Assembly (NCBI GenBank): GCA_029558515.1
Contig: JAKQEM010000009.1
Span: 42,186 to 106,185 of the forward strand
From: a bacterium
GTDB taxonomy: Bacteria > Patescibacteriota > Gracilibacteria > Peribacterales > Peribacteraceae
Reading direction: 5' to 3'
Length of the DNA stretch: 64,000 nt
Shown: one piece after another, positions 53,801-61,701 of the stretch
How the letters are laid out: every line of letters starts with the position of its first letter
How positions within the stretch are numbered: the first letter of the stretch is position 1
Position numbers and translations under genes: made by a program
The notes under the pieces: model-generated
What the model was told of the DNA's origin: nothing
What the model saw: the letters and a program-made list of their open reading frames with translations, nothing else
Databases searched by the model: none

Positions 53801-54898
53801 TCATGCCGCCTGCGCTTGTTGAGACTTTGCCTGAATTTCCTTGGTGAGCTGCTGGCATAAACGCTGATTCTTCCTCAGCGTAAGCTTCGCCTGCTCACGG
53901 CCTTGCCCGAGAGTCTCCTCTGCGTATCGGAAGTAGGAACCGGATTTCTCGATGATGCCAAACCGCACGCCCAAATCCAGAATATCACCCTCCTTGCTGA
54001 TACCCTGCGCATAGAGAATATCAAATTCCGCCTGACGGAAGGGTGGCGCGACCTTGTTCTTCACCACCTTCACTCGCGTACGATTCCCCACGACTTCCTG
54101 CGCTTCCGCGCCTTCCTCCGGATTCTTCTCAATGATTTTATCGATCCTGCGGACATCAAGCCGCAGGGAAGCGTAGAACTTGAGCGCATTGCCGCCGGCG
54201 GTGGTCTCGGGATTCCCGAACATCACACCGATCTTCATGCGAAGCTGGTTGATGAAAATCACCGTACACTGCGTCTTGTTGACGATGGCCGTGAGTTTGC
54301 GGAGCGCCTGACTCATGAGACGGGCCTGCAAACCCATGTGACTGTCTCCCATGCTTCCCTCGATTTCCGCACGGGGAGTGAGAGCCGCGACGGAATCAAT
54401 CACGATAAGATCGACGCCGCCCGACCGGACCAACGCCTCCGTGATCTCCAGCGCCTGTTCGCCGTCATCAGGTTGAGAGACGAGAAGTGAATCGATATCA
54501 ACACCGATCTTCTTGGCATACGTCAGATCGAGCGCATGTTCCGCATCGATGAACGCGGCGCGACCGCCCCCACGCTGAATCTCCGCGATGGCATGGAGCG
54601 CGATGGTCGTCTTGCCGGAAGATTCGGGTCCGTATATCTCTATGATGCGACCCAGCGGAATGCCTCCCCCCAGCGCCAGATCCAGAGAAAGCGACCCCGA
54701 ATGAAAACGGGGAATATTCAGATGCGAGTGTTCACCCATCTGCATGATGGCCCCATCGCCGTACTGCTTTTTGATCTGCGCAAGTGCTTGTTCAACCGCT
54801 GCGCGCTTGATCGCCCGGGGATCATTCTTTGCGGAAGTCGTCGACTTGGAGGAGGTATCAGCCATAGAGGAGGTGGAGGAGGAAGATGCTTTCGCCAT
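53801..54898 (-). CDS. recA: Recombinase RecA
   Basis: Strand-exchange protein and SOS co-protease. It has Walker A 'GPESSGKTT', '[11 protein letters not shown]', '[19 protein letters not shown]' and '[22 protein letters not shown]'. The N-terminus carries a serine/threonine-rich extension (about 22 residues) not usual for RecA. The length is 365 aa, with no intein. Transcription is predicted from TTGACT-N17-TAGGAT at 55031-55059 with a palindrome at the start site. Confidence 0.98.
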   Translation of the reverse strand: MAKASSSSTSSMADTSSKSTTSAKNDPRAIKRAAVEQALAQIKKQYGDGAIMQMGEHSHLNIPRFHSGSLSLDLALGGGIPLGRIIEIYGPESSGKTTIALHAIAEIQRGGGRAAFIDAEHALDLTYAKKIGVDIDSLLVSQPDDGEQALEITEALVRSGGVDLIVIDSVAALTPRAEIEGSMGDSHMGLQARLMSQALRKLTAIVNKTQCTVIFINQLRMKIGVMFGNPETTAGGNALKFYASLRLDVRRIDKIIEKNPEEGAEAQEVVGNRTRVKVVKNKVAPPFRQAEFDILYAQGISKEGDILDLGVRFGIIEKSGSYFRYAEETLGQGREQAKLTLRKNQRLCQQLTKEIQAKSQQAQAA

Positions 54899-55011
54899 GA
54901 TAGGGGAGGGGAAACGGAGGAGGAAGGTGCCGTCGAGTACAGAAGGGAGGAAGTGCGTTCACTGCGCTTGTGACTACGGAGAAGCGCTGATCTATGACGC
55001 AGGAGAACAGT

Positions 55012-55059
55012 GGTGTAAGAACGTACACCCATCCTACGAAATCTCCCCCGTCCAGTCAA
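55012..55059 (-). promoter_or_regulatory. recA promoter with operator-like palindrome
   Basis: On the minus strand -35 TTGACT (55054-55059), 17-bp spacer, -10 TAGGAT (55031-55036). Immediately downstream is the perfect inverted repeat GGTGTA-CGTTCT-TACACC (55012-55029), covering the predicted start site, a typical repressor position. It would fit a LexA-type operator, though it is not the canonical Gram-positive or E. coli box. The leader to the recA ATG is about 125 nt. Confidence 0.55.
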
Positions 55060-55110
55060 ATAACTCGCGCTGGAAATGGTTGATGAACTGTGTTCTGATG
55101 TCTCTCAATC

Positions 55111-55959
55111 CTACCGTACCGTTCTGCACTGTCCGATTCCCAACGCCGCATCCGTAATCTCGCAGTAACTGCCAGCCGGACAGAGAACACCACCCGGACC
55201 TCCGCACGGAAGAACGGGAATCGCTGCACCGGAGGATGAGGAAGGAACGGAAATGACGCTGCGCGACACGGAACTCTGTTCGCCCCGCGTGAACCGGACA
55301 CTGCGCAGGACAAGCATCTGTTCCGGCGAGAGCGTCGATCCATCTCCACCGTCCGGCGCCGAAAAGGAAAACGCAATGATACCCGTATCACTTCGTACGA
55401 ACACATTCGGGCCATTGGAACCCTGAGTGAGAACAGCGCTGCGGCCACCCACCTGCATGTCTGTGCCTTGCGGGAAGGCGGTAGTAGCCGCACGATACAC
55501 CTGCATCACCGAACCGACCGTCCCGGGAACCGAAAACCGCATCCCGTCATCGAACGTCTGACCGTCCCAGGAAATGGGAGATTCGAGCGTGATGTAAAGA
55601 GGCGTCACCGTCCACTGACGCATCGGCTGGGAGAACAGCGTGACACCCGAAGCCACGAGAACCGGCAGTGCAGCGGGATCGCTATTATGTTCAAATGCAC
55701 CCTGCACGGAGACGTGAAGACCCTCAAATTCACGCAAGTTCACAACTGAGCTCTCCACATACGCCACATCGATACCACTGATGCGCAAAAGATGCGTTCC
55801 GCGGCGATCGAGTGACAGCGGAGTCGACACGAGCACGCCGGAGAGTGTCTGCGGCCCCTGAGGCAAAACCGCATCAGGCGCATCCGGAACAGTCAAACGA
55901 ACAACCGTCACCACGATGGCGACCACCACGGCCGATGCAACGATGAAGCGGAGGTTCAC
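55111..55959 (-). CDS. Membrane-anchored surface protein with cysteine-rich C-terminal motif
   Basis: A 282-aa protein with one N-terminal signal-anchor helix and a beta-rich exported body ('GVLVSTPLSLDRRGTHLLRISGIDV'). It ends in a compact cysteine motif 'CGGPGGVLCPAGSYCEIT...GQC', a pattern CGG-x-G-x-x-CPxGxYC found at the ends of CPR surface proteins that may form two disulfides. No family is recognised. The ATG overlaps the sigma4/HARE gene stop by 4 nt, so the two are translationally coupled. Confidence 0.6.
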   Translation of the reverse strand: MNLRFIVASAVVVAIVVTVVRLTVPDAPDAVLPQGPQTLSGVLVSTPLSLDRRGTHLLRISGIDVAYVESSVVNLREFEGLHVSVQGAFEHNSDPAALPVLVASGVTLFSQPMRQWTVTPLYITLESPISWDGQTFDDGMRFSVPGTVGSVMQVYRAATTAFPQGTDMQVGGRSAVLTQGSNGPNVFVRSDTGIIAFSFSAPDGGDGSTLSPEQMLVLRSVRFTRGEQSSVSRSVISVPSSSSGAAIPVLPCGGPGGVLCPAGSYCEITDAALGIGQCRTVR

Positions 55960-57053
55960 TTCTTACTTGCATCAAAGGCGTACACCGCGCGTCCCACACG
56001 AACGAAGTAGGGCATCTTCTGCAAATTCAACGAGATGGTACCCACCTTGACGGTGCGCTGGCGCGCAACCTCCGCAATGATCTCCTTCTTGGAAAGCGGA
56101 CCCTTCTCCACAAGGATCATCTCAATGACATCGGCGACCGTACCCGGTTCAAATCCCCACTCACGAAGCGCATAGAGTCCGCGACCTACCAACACGAACT
56201 GCGGATAGCGGATGAGCTCGTTATGAACGGCCTGCACGGTGACATTCTTGTGATCGAAACGCGACTCGCGGATGCGATTGGCGATATCCATGAAGTGGAG
56301 AGGCGTTCCGGCCTTGCGCAGAACGATTTCCACTTTGTCGCGAATGGAACGTGGACGAACGAAACGCCATTCCGTGAGCCCCCATCCTTCGTCAATCTCG
56401 CGCAGGCGCTCATCGATGGAGAGGCAGCTGCTGATGAGCTCGCGGCCGGGAATGCGATCCTTGAAAAGATTGAGCGCCTGAACCGCGGAAATGAGCTCGT
56501 CTCGATTCATACAATTGCGACGCTTCTTGAGGATCTTCACGACATTATCCGCAATGAGGGAAATATCTTCCATCGCAAGAGAATCCAACCGCCAGAACGG
56601 GACGAATGTTCCCGTGTGTCCCGATGCATCCATGTCGGTATCGATGGAGAAGGAGAGACGCAGTACCGATCCGTCGAGTTCCGAAGAACCCTGCAAACGC
56701 TTCAGCACCTGGCTGATGAGCTCATCCTCACGCATCACACCGCCGTTGAGACGCAGAATGTTCTTCGCAAGATCATTGATGTCGTTGAGCTTGGTTGTGC
56801 GCACCGTGCGGCGCAACTTGCTCAGCGCGATGCCTTCAATCTGGCGCACGCGCTCGCGGGTCACCTTAAAGTGCTTGCCGATCTTCTCCAGCGTCTGACG
56901 CGGCTGACCCTGCAGTGCAAAACGACGTTTAATCACCATAGATTCCTTATCCGTCAAAACCATGAAGAGATCATCCAGCAATGTCTGCAAGTTGACCGAA
57001 ATTTTGGTTCCCGGCGTTGCCTGCTGCGTTGGAAGGGTGGCGGAATCAGCCAT
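55956..57053 (-). CDS. Sigma-70 region 4 plus HARE-HTH transcription factor
   Basis: A 365-aa protein combining a sigma region 4 DNA-binding domain (residues about 35-85: 'LTDKESMVIKRRFAL', 'TLEKIGKHFKVTRERVRQIEGIALSKLR') with no sigma region 2. Downstream are one or two HARE/ASXL-type winged-helix domains ('VEIVLRKAGTPLHFMDIANRIRE', 'VIEMILVEKGPLSKKEIIAEVARQ'), related to the RNA polymerase delta subunit RpoE of Firmicutes. It probably binds RNA polymerase and promoter DNA as a general or accessory factor. It has a strong promoter at 57200-57228 and a ~140-nt structured leader. Confidence 0.85.
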   Translation of the reverse strand: MADSATLPTQQATPGTKISVNLQTLLDDLFMVLTDKESMVIKRRFALQGQPRQTLEKIGKHFKVTRERVRQIEGIALSKLRRTVRTTKLNDINDLAKNILRLNGGVMREDELISQVLKRLQGSSELDGSVLRLSFSIDTDMDASGHTGTFVPFWRLDSLAMEDISLIADNVVKILKKRRNCMNRDELISAVQALNLFKDRIPGRELISSCLSIDERLREIDEGWGLTEWRFVRPRSIRDKVEIVLRKAGTPLHFMDIANRIRESRFDHKNVTVQAVHNELIRYPQFVLVGRGLYALREWGFEPGTVADVIEMILVEKGPLSKKEIIAEVARQRTVKVGTISLNLQKMPYFVRVGRAVYAFDASKK

Positions 57054-57129
57054 AGGGAGTGGGGGGCGGAGGGAAGAAAAACAACCCTCGTTTTACCAGA
57101 ACATTGACAGAGACAAAAGTTCTTCCGCT

Positions 57130-57228
57130 GAAACGTGTGGACTCCTTTCCACGTTTATTGCGTTTCACTTAACAGATAAGAATAATGAACAGGAATGATA
57201 AATTAGAGTATATTCTCAATCTTGTCAA
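57130..57228 (-). promoter_or_regulatory. Promoter and structured leader of the sigma4/HARE gene
   Basis: On the minus strand TTGACA (57223-57228), 17-bp spacer, TAATTT (57200-57205), a near-consensus promoter. The leader folds TGAAACG/CGTTTCA (57162-57168 with 57130-57136) around GTGG...CCAC, whose loop is AAAGGAGT. The leader is about 140 nt, long for this genome, which suggests post-transcriptional control. Confidence 0.6.
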
Positions 57229-57269
57229 CTGAAAGCTATAACTACCCAATAGACATGGAGAGATGGCAA

Positions 57270-57647
57270 TTACGGAGTGCGCTGACGTCTGCTGAGCGCC
57301 ATCCGCAAGAGTTCCACCGCCGCCGCCGCATCGCCGTCGTAATCCGGGTTATCCTGCGTCGTGTAGCGTTCGTCGAGGTAGAGCAGGGGAAGGCCAAGGG
57401 CGGCCAAGCGCGTCCCCATGTCTCGCACCATGCCGGCCTGTGCACCTTCCTTCCCGGATGGAAGGAGGGGGAGACCGATGACGATCATCCCGATTCCCCG
57501 TTGCGTACAAAGCAGGCGAACCGCCGCCGCCAGTTCCCGCTTTGAAGCATGCTCCAAGGTATGCAGTGCGAGCACGATACCGTCCGCTTCATCAGCGAAA
57601 GCAACCCCCGTCCTCCGCATGCCGATATCCAAAGCGAGTACCTTCAC
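57270..57647 (-). CDS. ruvX: Holliday junction resolvase-like protein RuvX/YqgF
   Basis: YqgF proteins have an RNase H-like fold and are linked to 16S rRNA 5'-end processing and junction resolution. 'LALDIGMRRTGVAFAD' carries the first catalytic aspartate, 'IVIGLPLLPSGKEG' the second region, and 'LLYLDERYTT' the glutamate. The length is 125 aa. The start is GTG at 57647, with TACTCT ending 6 nt upstream, which fits the leaderless pattern with a GTG codon. It is downstream of rpsT. Confidence 0.92.
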   Translation of the reverse strand: MKVLALDIGMRRTGVAFADEADGIVLALHTLEHASKRELAAAVRLLCTQRGIGMIVIGLPLLPSGKEGAQAGMVRDMGTRLAALGLPLLYLDERYTTQDNPDYDGDAAAAVELLRMALSRRQRTP

Positions 57648-57700
57648 AAAGAAAGAGTACCACTTTTCTTCTGTTTCCGTCCTTCCTCATTTTCCTCGCC

Positions 57701-57955
57701 TCAAACCGCCAGCTTCGCTATCGCAGATTTCTTCCGTGCGGCGTTGCTCGGGTGAATGAGATGCTTCTTCGCAGCCATGTCGATGGCCTTGTAGGTCTGG
57801 GGCAACAGCTTCACCACATCCTGCTTCTTCCCCGCTTTTGCGGCATCGATGACCTTCCGGATGGAAGACTTCATGAGCGACTTGACCGGCTGGAGCCGCT
57901 TGTTGCGGTCCCTGCTCTGGCGAGCGCGCTTCGTGGCGGATGCGGTGCGAGTCAT
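57701..57955 (-). CDS. rpsT: 30S ribosomal protein bS20
   Basis: bS20 is a three-helix 16S rRNA-binding protein. The basic N-terminus 'KRARQSRDRNKRLQPVKSLMKSSIRKV' and 'AAKKHLIHPSNAARKKSAIAKLAV' are diagnostic. The length of 84 aa is standard. TAGAGT lies about 30 nt upstream of the ATG, so unlike many neighbours it probably has a short leader. Confidence 0.96.
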   Translation of the reverse strand: MTRTASATKRARQSRDRNKRLQPVKSLMKSSIRKVIDAAKAGKKQDVVKLLPQTYKAIDMAAKKHLIHPSNAARKKSAIAKLAV

Positions 57956-58008
57956 AGAAAATCAGCGGAGAAAATGCCCGCAGACTCTACGGGAGGGGGA
58001 AAGGGGAG

Positions 58009-60585
58009 TCAAGGGAGCACTGCGGCGACCTCTTCCTCCAATTGCTTGTATTCGACACGAGCCTTTTCAAACGCAGCATCAAACGCGGAACCCTCACCCT
58101 GAACCCTGATGGGTTTCTTCGGATCCCATTGAGAAATGGACGGCAAATAGTGAGACAATGCAAACTGCTCGCCTTCCGTCCTTGCTTGATTCACCGTGCG
58201 AAGATTGACTCCGACGTTTCCCGGTTCCCGCTCGGGATCCGTAAAGAGATACTTGGGATCATTCAGCGGGAAAAGTTTATGAAATACTTGCTTGCTTGCG
58301 TCCATCTGTGCCTGCAGCTCAACAAGCCGACTCTTCAGGCGTACGACGTGCTCCGGAACGGAAGATCCGACCGGATACTGCTGCTTCAATGATTCCAACA
58401 TATGCTCGGAACCCTTTTGCATGAGAAGAGACTCCAACTGATTGCGTAAGTAAACCATTTCGATCTCATATCTTCGGGCATCCTTATTCCCATGTTTTTC
58501 CATCAATTCCACGGCAGCCAAAACTCCATCCAGTTCCGGCAGCGCTTGTAAACGATGATCACGCATGATGACACGAAGAAGATCCAGGCCTATCAACGCG
58601 ATGCCCGCCCCGCCCAGTACTCTTTTTCCGATTCTCAACCGAGAGAGAGGAACCTTGCGCGCAAGATTCGTCAATCCCGAAGCACTTCTCGTCGCCAAAC
58701 GCACTGCAGCGGGAGCATGTGTGATCGCAAACGGAACCCCCCTGCGCAACAGCAGGTAACCGCCTCCCGCCTCGGCTGATAGTACGGCGAGCGCATACAT
58801 TGTTTCTTTGAAAAATGCCTGCCCCAACTGCATCTCGATATCTCCGATATCAATATTCAGTGAAATGTTTTCCTGTAGTTTTCCCAAATATTCCTGAAGA
58901 GCGACATGCAAATCCTGCGGGAGTTTTGATTCCAATTGATAAAAAATATTTTCATACGCACCGGCATATTCCTCGTCCGTCTTCAAAGAATCAATCGCAG
59001 GCAATACATCGAACTGCATTGGATCGCCTGCAAGCGCAAGGTCCTCCGGCGGCTTAATTTTGATAAGAGATTGCAAATCATTCACCGCACTCTGCATGCG
59101 CTGTAAAATTTCACCATGTTTCTGTTTGTATTCGTTGATAATGGTCTGCACGCTGCGCAACCTTGCTTGCACCTCGGGAGTATTCCTCGCTTTGACTTGC
59201 TCCTCCGAAGAGAGATCGGAATAGTTATCCGGTAATCCCAATCGCTTATAGATTGGGGCAAGAATAGCCTGCGTACGTGCTTCACGAATATCAAAATCCA
59301 AACCAACCGTTCCCCATGCCGCATCATGCACACCCCACAAATAAGTAGCATTGCGAGCAATGGGTTCCGCCAACGCAAGTTTACTCGGAATGACATGCGT
59401 CGTCATGATGTCTTCAATGATGAGTGAAGGATCCAATTGCACGTTCCCGATCACCGGCACATCGATTGATTTATTCTGCCGTAGTACGACCGATCGCATG
59501 TAATGCACATAATCCTGCAACGATTGAATATGTGCATCGCGTTCACGCGTCAGAGCTTCACGATCGGGTGGCTGGAGCGGCCCATAAGGACGAACGGAAG
59601 GACCTGCCGCATCGGAATCATCCACCGGCAATCCGAAATGGCTTTCCCGCGTGAGAAGCGACGTCTTTTGCGCTTCATTCGACAGGGAGCGTATGTGAAA
59701 TGAAAGAGCATGATCGAGCAGTCGCTCCTGTTCTTTCATAAGCTCGGTTTTCTTTTGTTCCGCAGCGGTGGATGCATCGCCCGCCAACTGCATTCTTCTT
59801 TGCACAATTTCGTCGAATTGACGCATAATCGCCGCACGATGCAATGCGAGAATTTTCGGCGTGCGCAATTTTTTTTGCTTTATTTCATCGGAAGGTGTTC
59901 CTAAAATCACACGAACTTGCTCACGGATGGAACCGGCTAATTCCGATCGATCCATCGAACGTTCCTCAGGCGTGAGCTTCGCGAGCAAAGACGCAATCTG
60001 CATTCGAAGTTGCGGATTTTCAGGTTGTAAAGACAATCGATATTCCTGAATGGAGAGTCGACGCACAACGATTAGTTTTGGCAATACGACAAACAGCGCA
60101 TCTCGCTGCGCCAACACTTCCTGTTCCATCTTCATATCACGTGGCACACCACCGTCCTTCTCCGGTTGGTCCAATTTGAATTGCGTACGATAGTCTTCGT
60201 AATCCAGAATTCCCACGGTTAATTCCTGCAGTGCCGCATCCTCGTACTGCCAATAGGTGATTCGTCTGTCCAGATCCTTCAATATTTGCACATCCTTTTG
60301 CTGCAAATCCCGTATCCGTGCATCGCCAACGCCCAATTTTTGCCGCAAGCGCATGCGCTCCAACACTGCCAAATACATACTGCGCTCGATATCGGTATCA
60401 TACGAAAGGGCATCAATATTTTTATCAATCTCCTCGATACGTTGCTGAATTTCTTTGGCAGAATAGGGTTCACCTTTCTCATTTCTGTCTTGCCACTGAT
60501 GCAAAAGACTCTGCTCTCTGCCTCCACTCAATGTACGAACATCATCTGCCGAACTTCGAAGTTCTGAGGGCTGATCGGTTGACAT
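58009..60585 (-). CDS. Large coiled-coil protein with central membrane segment, unknown
   Basis: An 858-aa protein that I do not recognise. Residues 1-600 are predominantly charged helices (for example 'KEIQQRIEEIDKNIDAL', 'QRDALFVVLPKLIVVRRLSIQEYRL', 'VQTIINEYKQKHGEIL'). Hydrophobic stretches lie around 610-690 ('ALAVLSAEAGGGYLLLRRGVPFAI', 'VLGGAGIALIGLDLL'), then another coiled coil ('QLESLLMQKGSEHMLESLKQQYP'). It is the last gene of a three-gene operon, 19 nt after the preceding stop. ATG 60585 (MSTDQPSEL) is preferred over the track start. It may be a membrane-linked scaffold; no enzyme motif is seen. Confidence 0.75.
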   Translation of the reverse strand: MSTDQPSELRSSADDVRTLSGGREQSLLHQWQDRNEKGEPYSAKEIQQRIEEIDKNIDALSYDTDIERSMYLAVLERMRLRQKLGVGDARIRDLQQKDVQILKDLDRRITYWQYEDAALQELTVGILDYEDYRTQFKLDQPEKDGGVPRDMKMEQEVLAQRDALFVVLPKLIVVRRLSIQEYRLSLQPENPQLRMQIASLLAKLTPEERSMDRSELAGSIREQVRVILGTPSDEIKQKKLRTPKILALHRAAIMRQFDEIVQRRMQLAGDASTAAEQKKTELMKEQERLLDHALSFHIRSLSNEAQKTSLLTRESHFGLPVDDSDAAGPSVRPYGPLQPPDREALTRERDAHIQSLQDYVHYMRSVVLRQNKSIDVPVIGNVQLDPSLIIEDIMTTHVIPSKLALAEPIARNATYLWGVHDAAWGTVGLDFDIREARTQAILAPIYKRLGLPDNYSDLSSEEQVKARNTPEVQARLRSVQTIINEYKQKHGEILQRMQSAVNDLQSLIKIKPPEDLALAGDPMQFDVLPAIDSLKTDEEYAGAYENIFYQLESKLPQDLHVALQEYLGKLQENISLNIDIGDIEMQLGQAFFKETMYALAVLSAEAGGGYLLLRRGVPFAITHAPAAVRLATRSASGLTNLARKVPLSRLRIGKRVLGGAGIALIGLDLLRVIMRDHRLQALPELDGVLAAVELMEKHGNKDARRYEIEMVYLRNQLESLLMQKGSEHMLESLKQQYPVGSSVPEHVVRLKSRLVELQAQMDASKQVFHKLFPLNDPKYLFTDPEREPGNVGVNLRTVNQARTEGEQFALSHYLPSISQWDPKKPIRVQGEGSAFDAAFEKARVEYKQLEEEVAAVLP

Positions 60586-60604
60586 GTGTTTGTGTAAAAA
60601 TGAA

Positions 60605-61180
60605 TTAATTGCCGATAGGCACCCCGTTGTACGGGTTGAAATCCGGCATCTGCCCGATACCATTATTGATGATATCGCTCCCTTCCAAAAAATCCTTGAT
60701 CACCTCCACGGCAACTCCCGCCTGCGCAAGCTGCAAATATCCCGACAGATATAAAGCACCGCCCACTCCCCCGGCCAAAAGAGTCAGCACACCCATCGTG
60801 GTCACTACCGGATGCTTACACGCAAACCCCTTCACGCTCTCCCACGCCCTGCGGAACATGCCTTTCTTCTCGGGCGATTGAATATCCTGCAGATAGCGTT
60901 CATTGGCAACCAACGTTTCCCCGACCTCATCCAGCTGCTTTTGCAGAAGCTCCGGTTGAAAATCCGCATGGTCCTTGCGCAAATCCTCTTCATGTTCCAG
61001 AAGCTGACGCACCAGCGCCTGACGACCTTCCACGCTCTTCATCTGAGTCTCGACTTCCTCTTGCTTGATCTCCAAGTACTGAGAGATGCGATTGGGCGTG
61101 GGAATGAACGGACGCAACTGTTCCACGCCGCCATCCGTCGCGCGGGGGATTTCTACGGTACCGGTCGGATCAAATGCCAT
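60605..61180 (-). CDS. Coiled-coil membrane protein of the unknown operon
   Basis: A 191-aa protein: a proline-containing N-terminus, a long coiled coil (residues about 28-100: 'YLEIKQEEVETQMKSVEGRQALVRQLLEHEEDL'), then a hydrophobic region ('HPVVTTMGVLTLLAGGVGGALYLSGYL') and a short C-terminal tail. It starts 4 nt after the stop of the upstream gene, so translation is coupled. The coiled-coil-plus-membrane-hairpin layout matches its larger downstream neighbour, suggesting they form one complex. No family is recognised. Confidence 0.7.
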   Translation of the reverse strand: MAFDPTGTVEIPRATDGGVEQLRPFIPTPNRISQYLEIKQEEVETQMKSVEGRQALVRQLLEHEEDLRKDHADFQPELLQKQLDEVGETLVANERYLQDIQSPEKKGMFRRAWESVKGFACKHPVVTTMGVLTLLAGGVGGALYLSGYLQLAQAGVAVEVIKDFLEGSDIINNGIGQMPDFNPYNGVPIGN

Positions 61181-61184
61181 GGAA

Positions 61185-61604
61185 TCAGCGGGAAACGGGT
61201 TGAAGAGACGCAAGTACGGAGTGCCGGATGACGGTGAGCGCCGTAATGCCTTCGATGTCCGTATCCGTTTTGACCGTTCGGAGGAGCGCGGCGATCAGCA
61301 GGGAGAGCGTCACGGGCCCCAAAGCGAAAAAGAGTTCCGCCAGATCGCCTTCATCGACATCTTTCAGATCAATGCTTTCCATGAGGACGGCGATTTCCTC
61401 CGCCGATTGCGCCTGCTTAGCCTGCTCACGGAACGCGAGCAGTTTGGGATCATGCAAGCGCAGAAGCGACAGTCGAATCATCCGCCTCTGCGGCGTGTCC
61501 TCATACGACAGCGTTTCCGCCTCCGTCTCCCATCCCTCCCTGAGAGCATCAGGCAGAGTATCGAAGAGCACCTGTTCCTGCATCGTGAGATGAAGAGTGC
61601 GCAT
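61185..61604 (-). CDS. Small C-terminal-membrane protein heading the unknown operon
   Basis: A 139-aa protein with an acidic helical N-terminal domain ('MRTLHLTMQEQVLFDTLPDALREGWETEAE', 'LHDPKLLAFREQAKQAQSAEEIAVLMESIDL') and a hydrophobic C-terminal helix ('LFFALGPVTLSLLIAALL'). TATACT ends 8 nt before the ATG at 61604, so the track's extra 100 residues are rejected. It is divergent from glmS with 97 bp between starts. It is the first gene of the three-gene unit, so its promoter drives the operon. Confidence 0.7.
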   Translation of the reverse strand: MRTLHLTMQEQVLFDTLPDALREGWETEAETLSYEDTPQRRMIRLSLLRLHDPKLLAFREQAKQAQSAEEIAVLMESIDLKDVDEGDLAELFFALGPVTLSLLIAALLRTVKTDTDIEGITALTVIRHSVLASLQPVSR

Positions 61605-61701
61605 ACGATTGCAGTATACTCCGAATATCACCATCGAGGAAGCCGCAATCCGCCATTCTTCCTCGTTGACCTGACCCCAAAGCTCCCTACAATACGCACA
61701 T

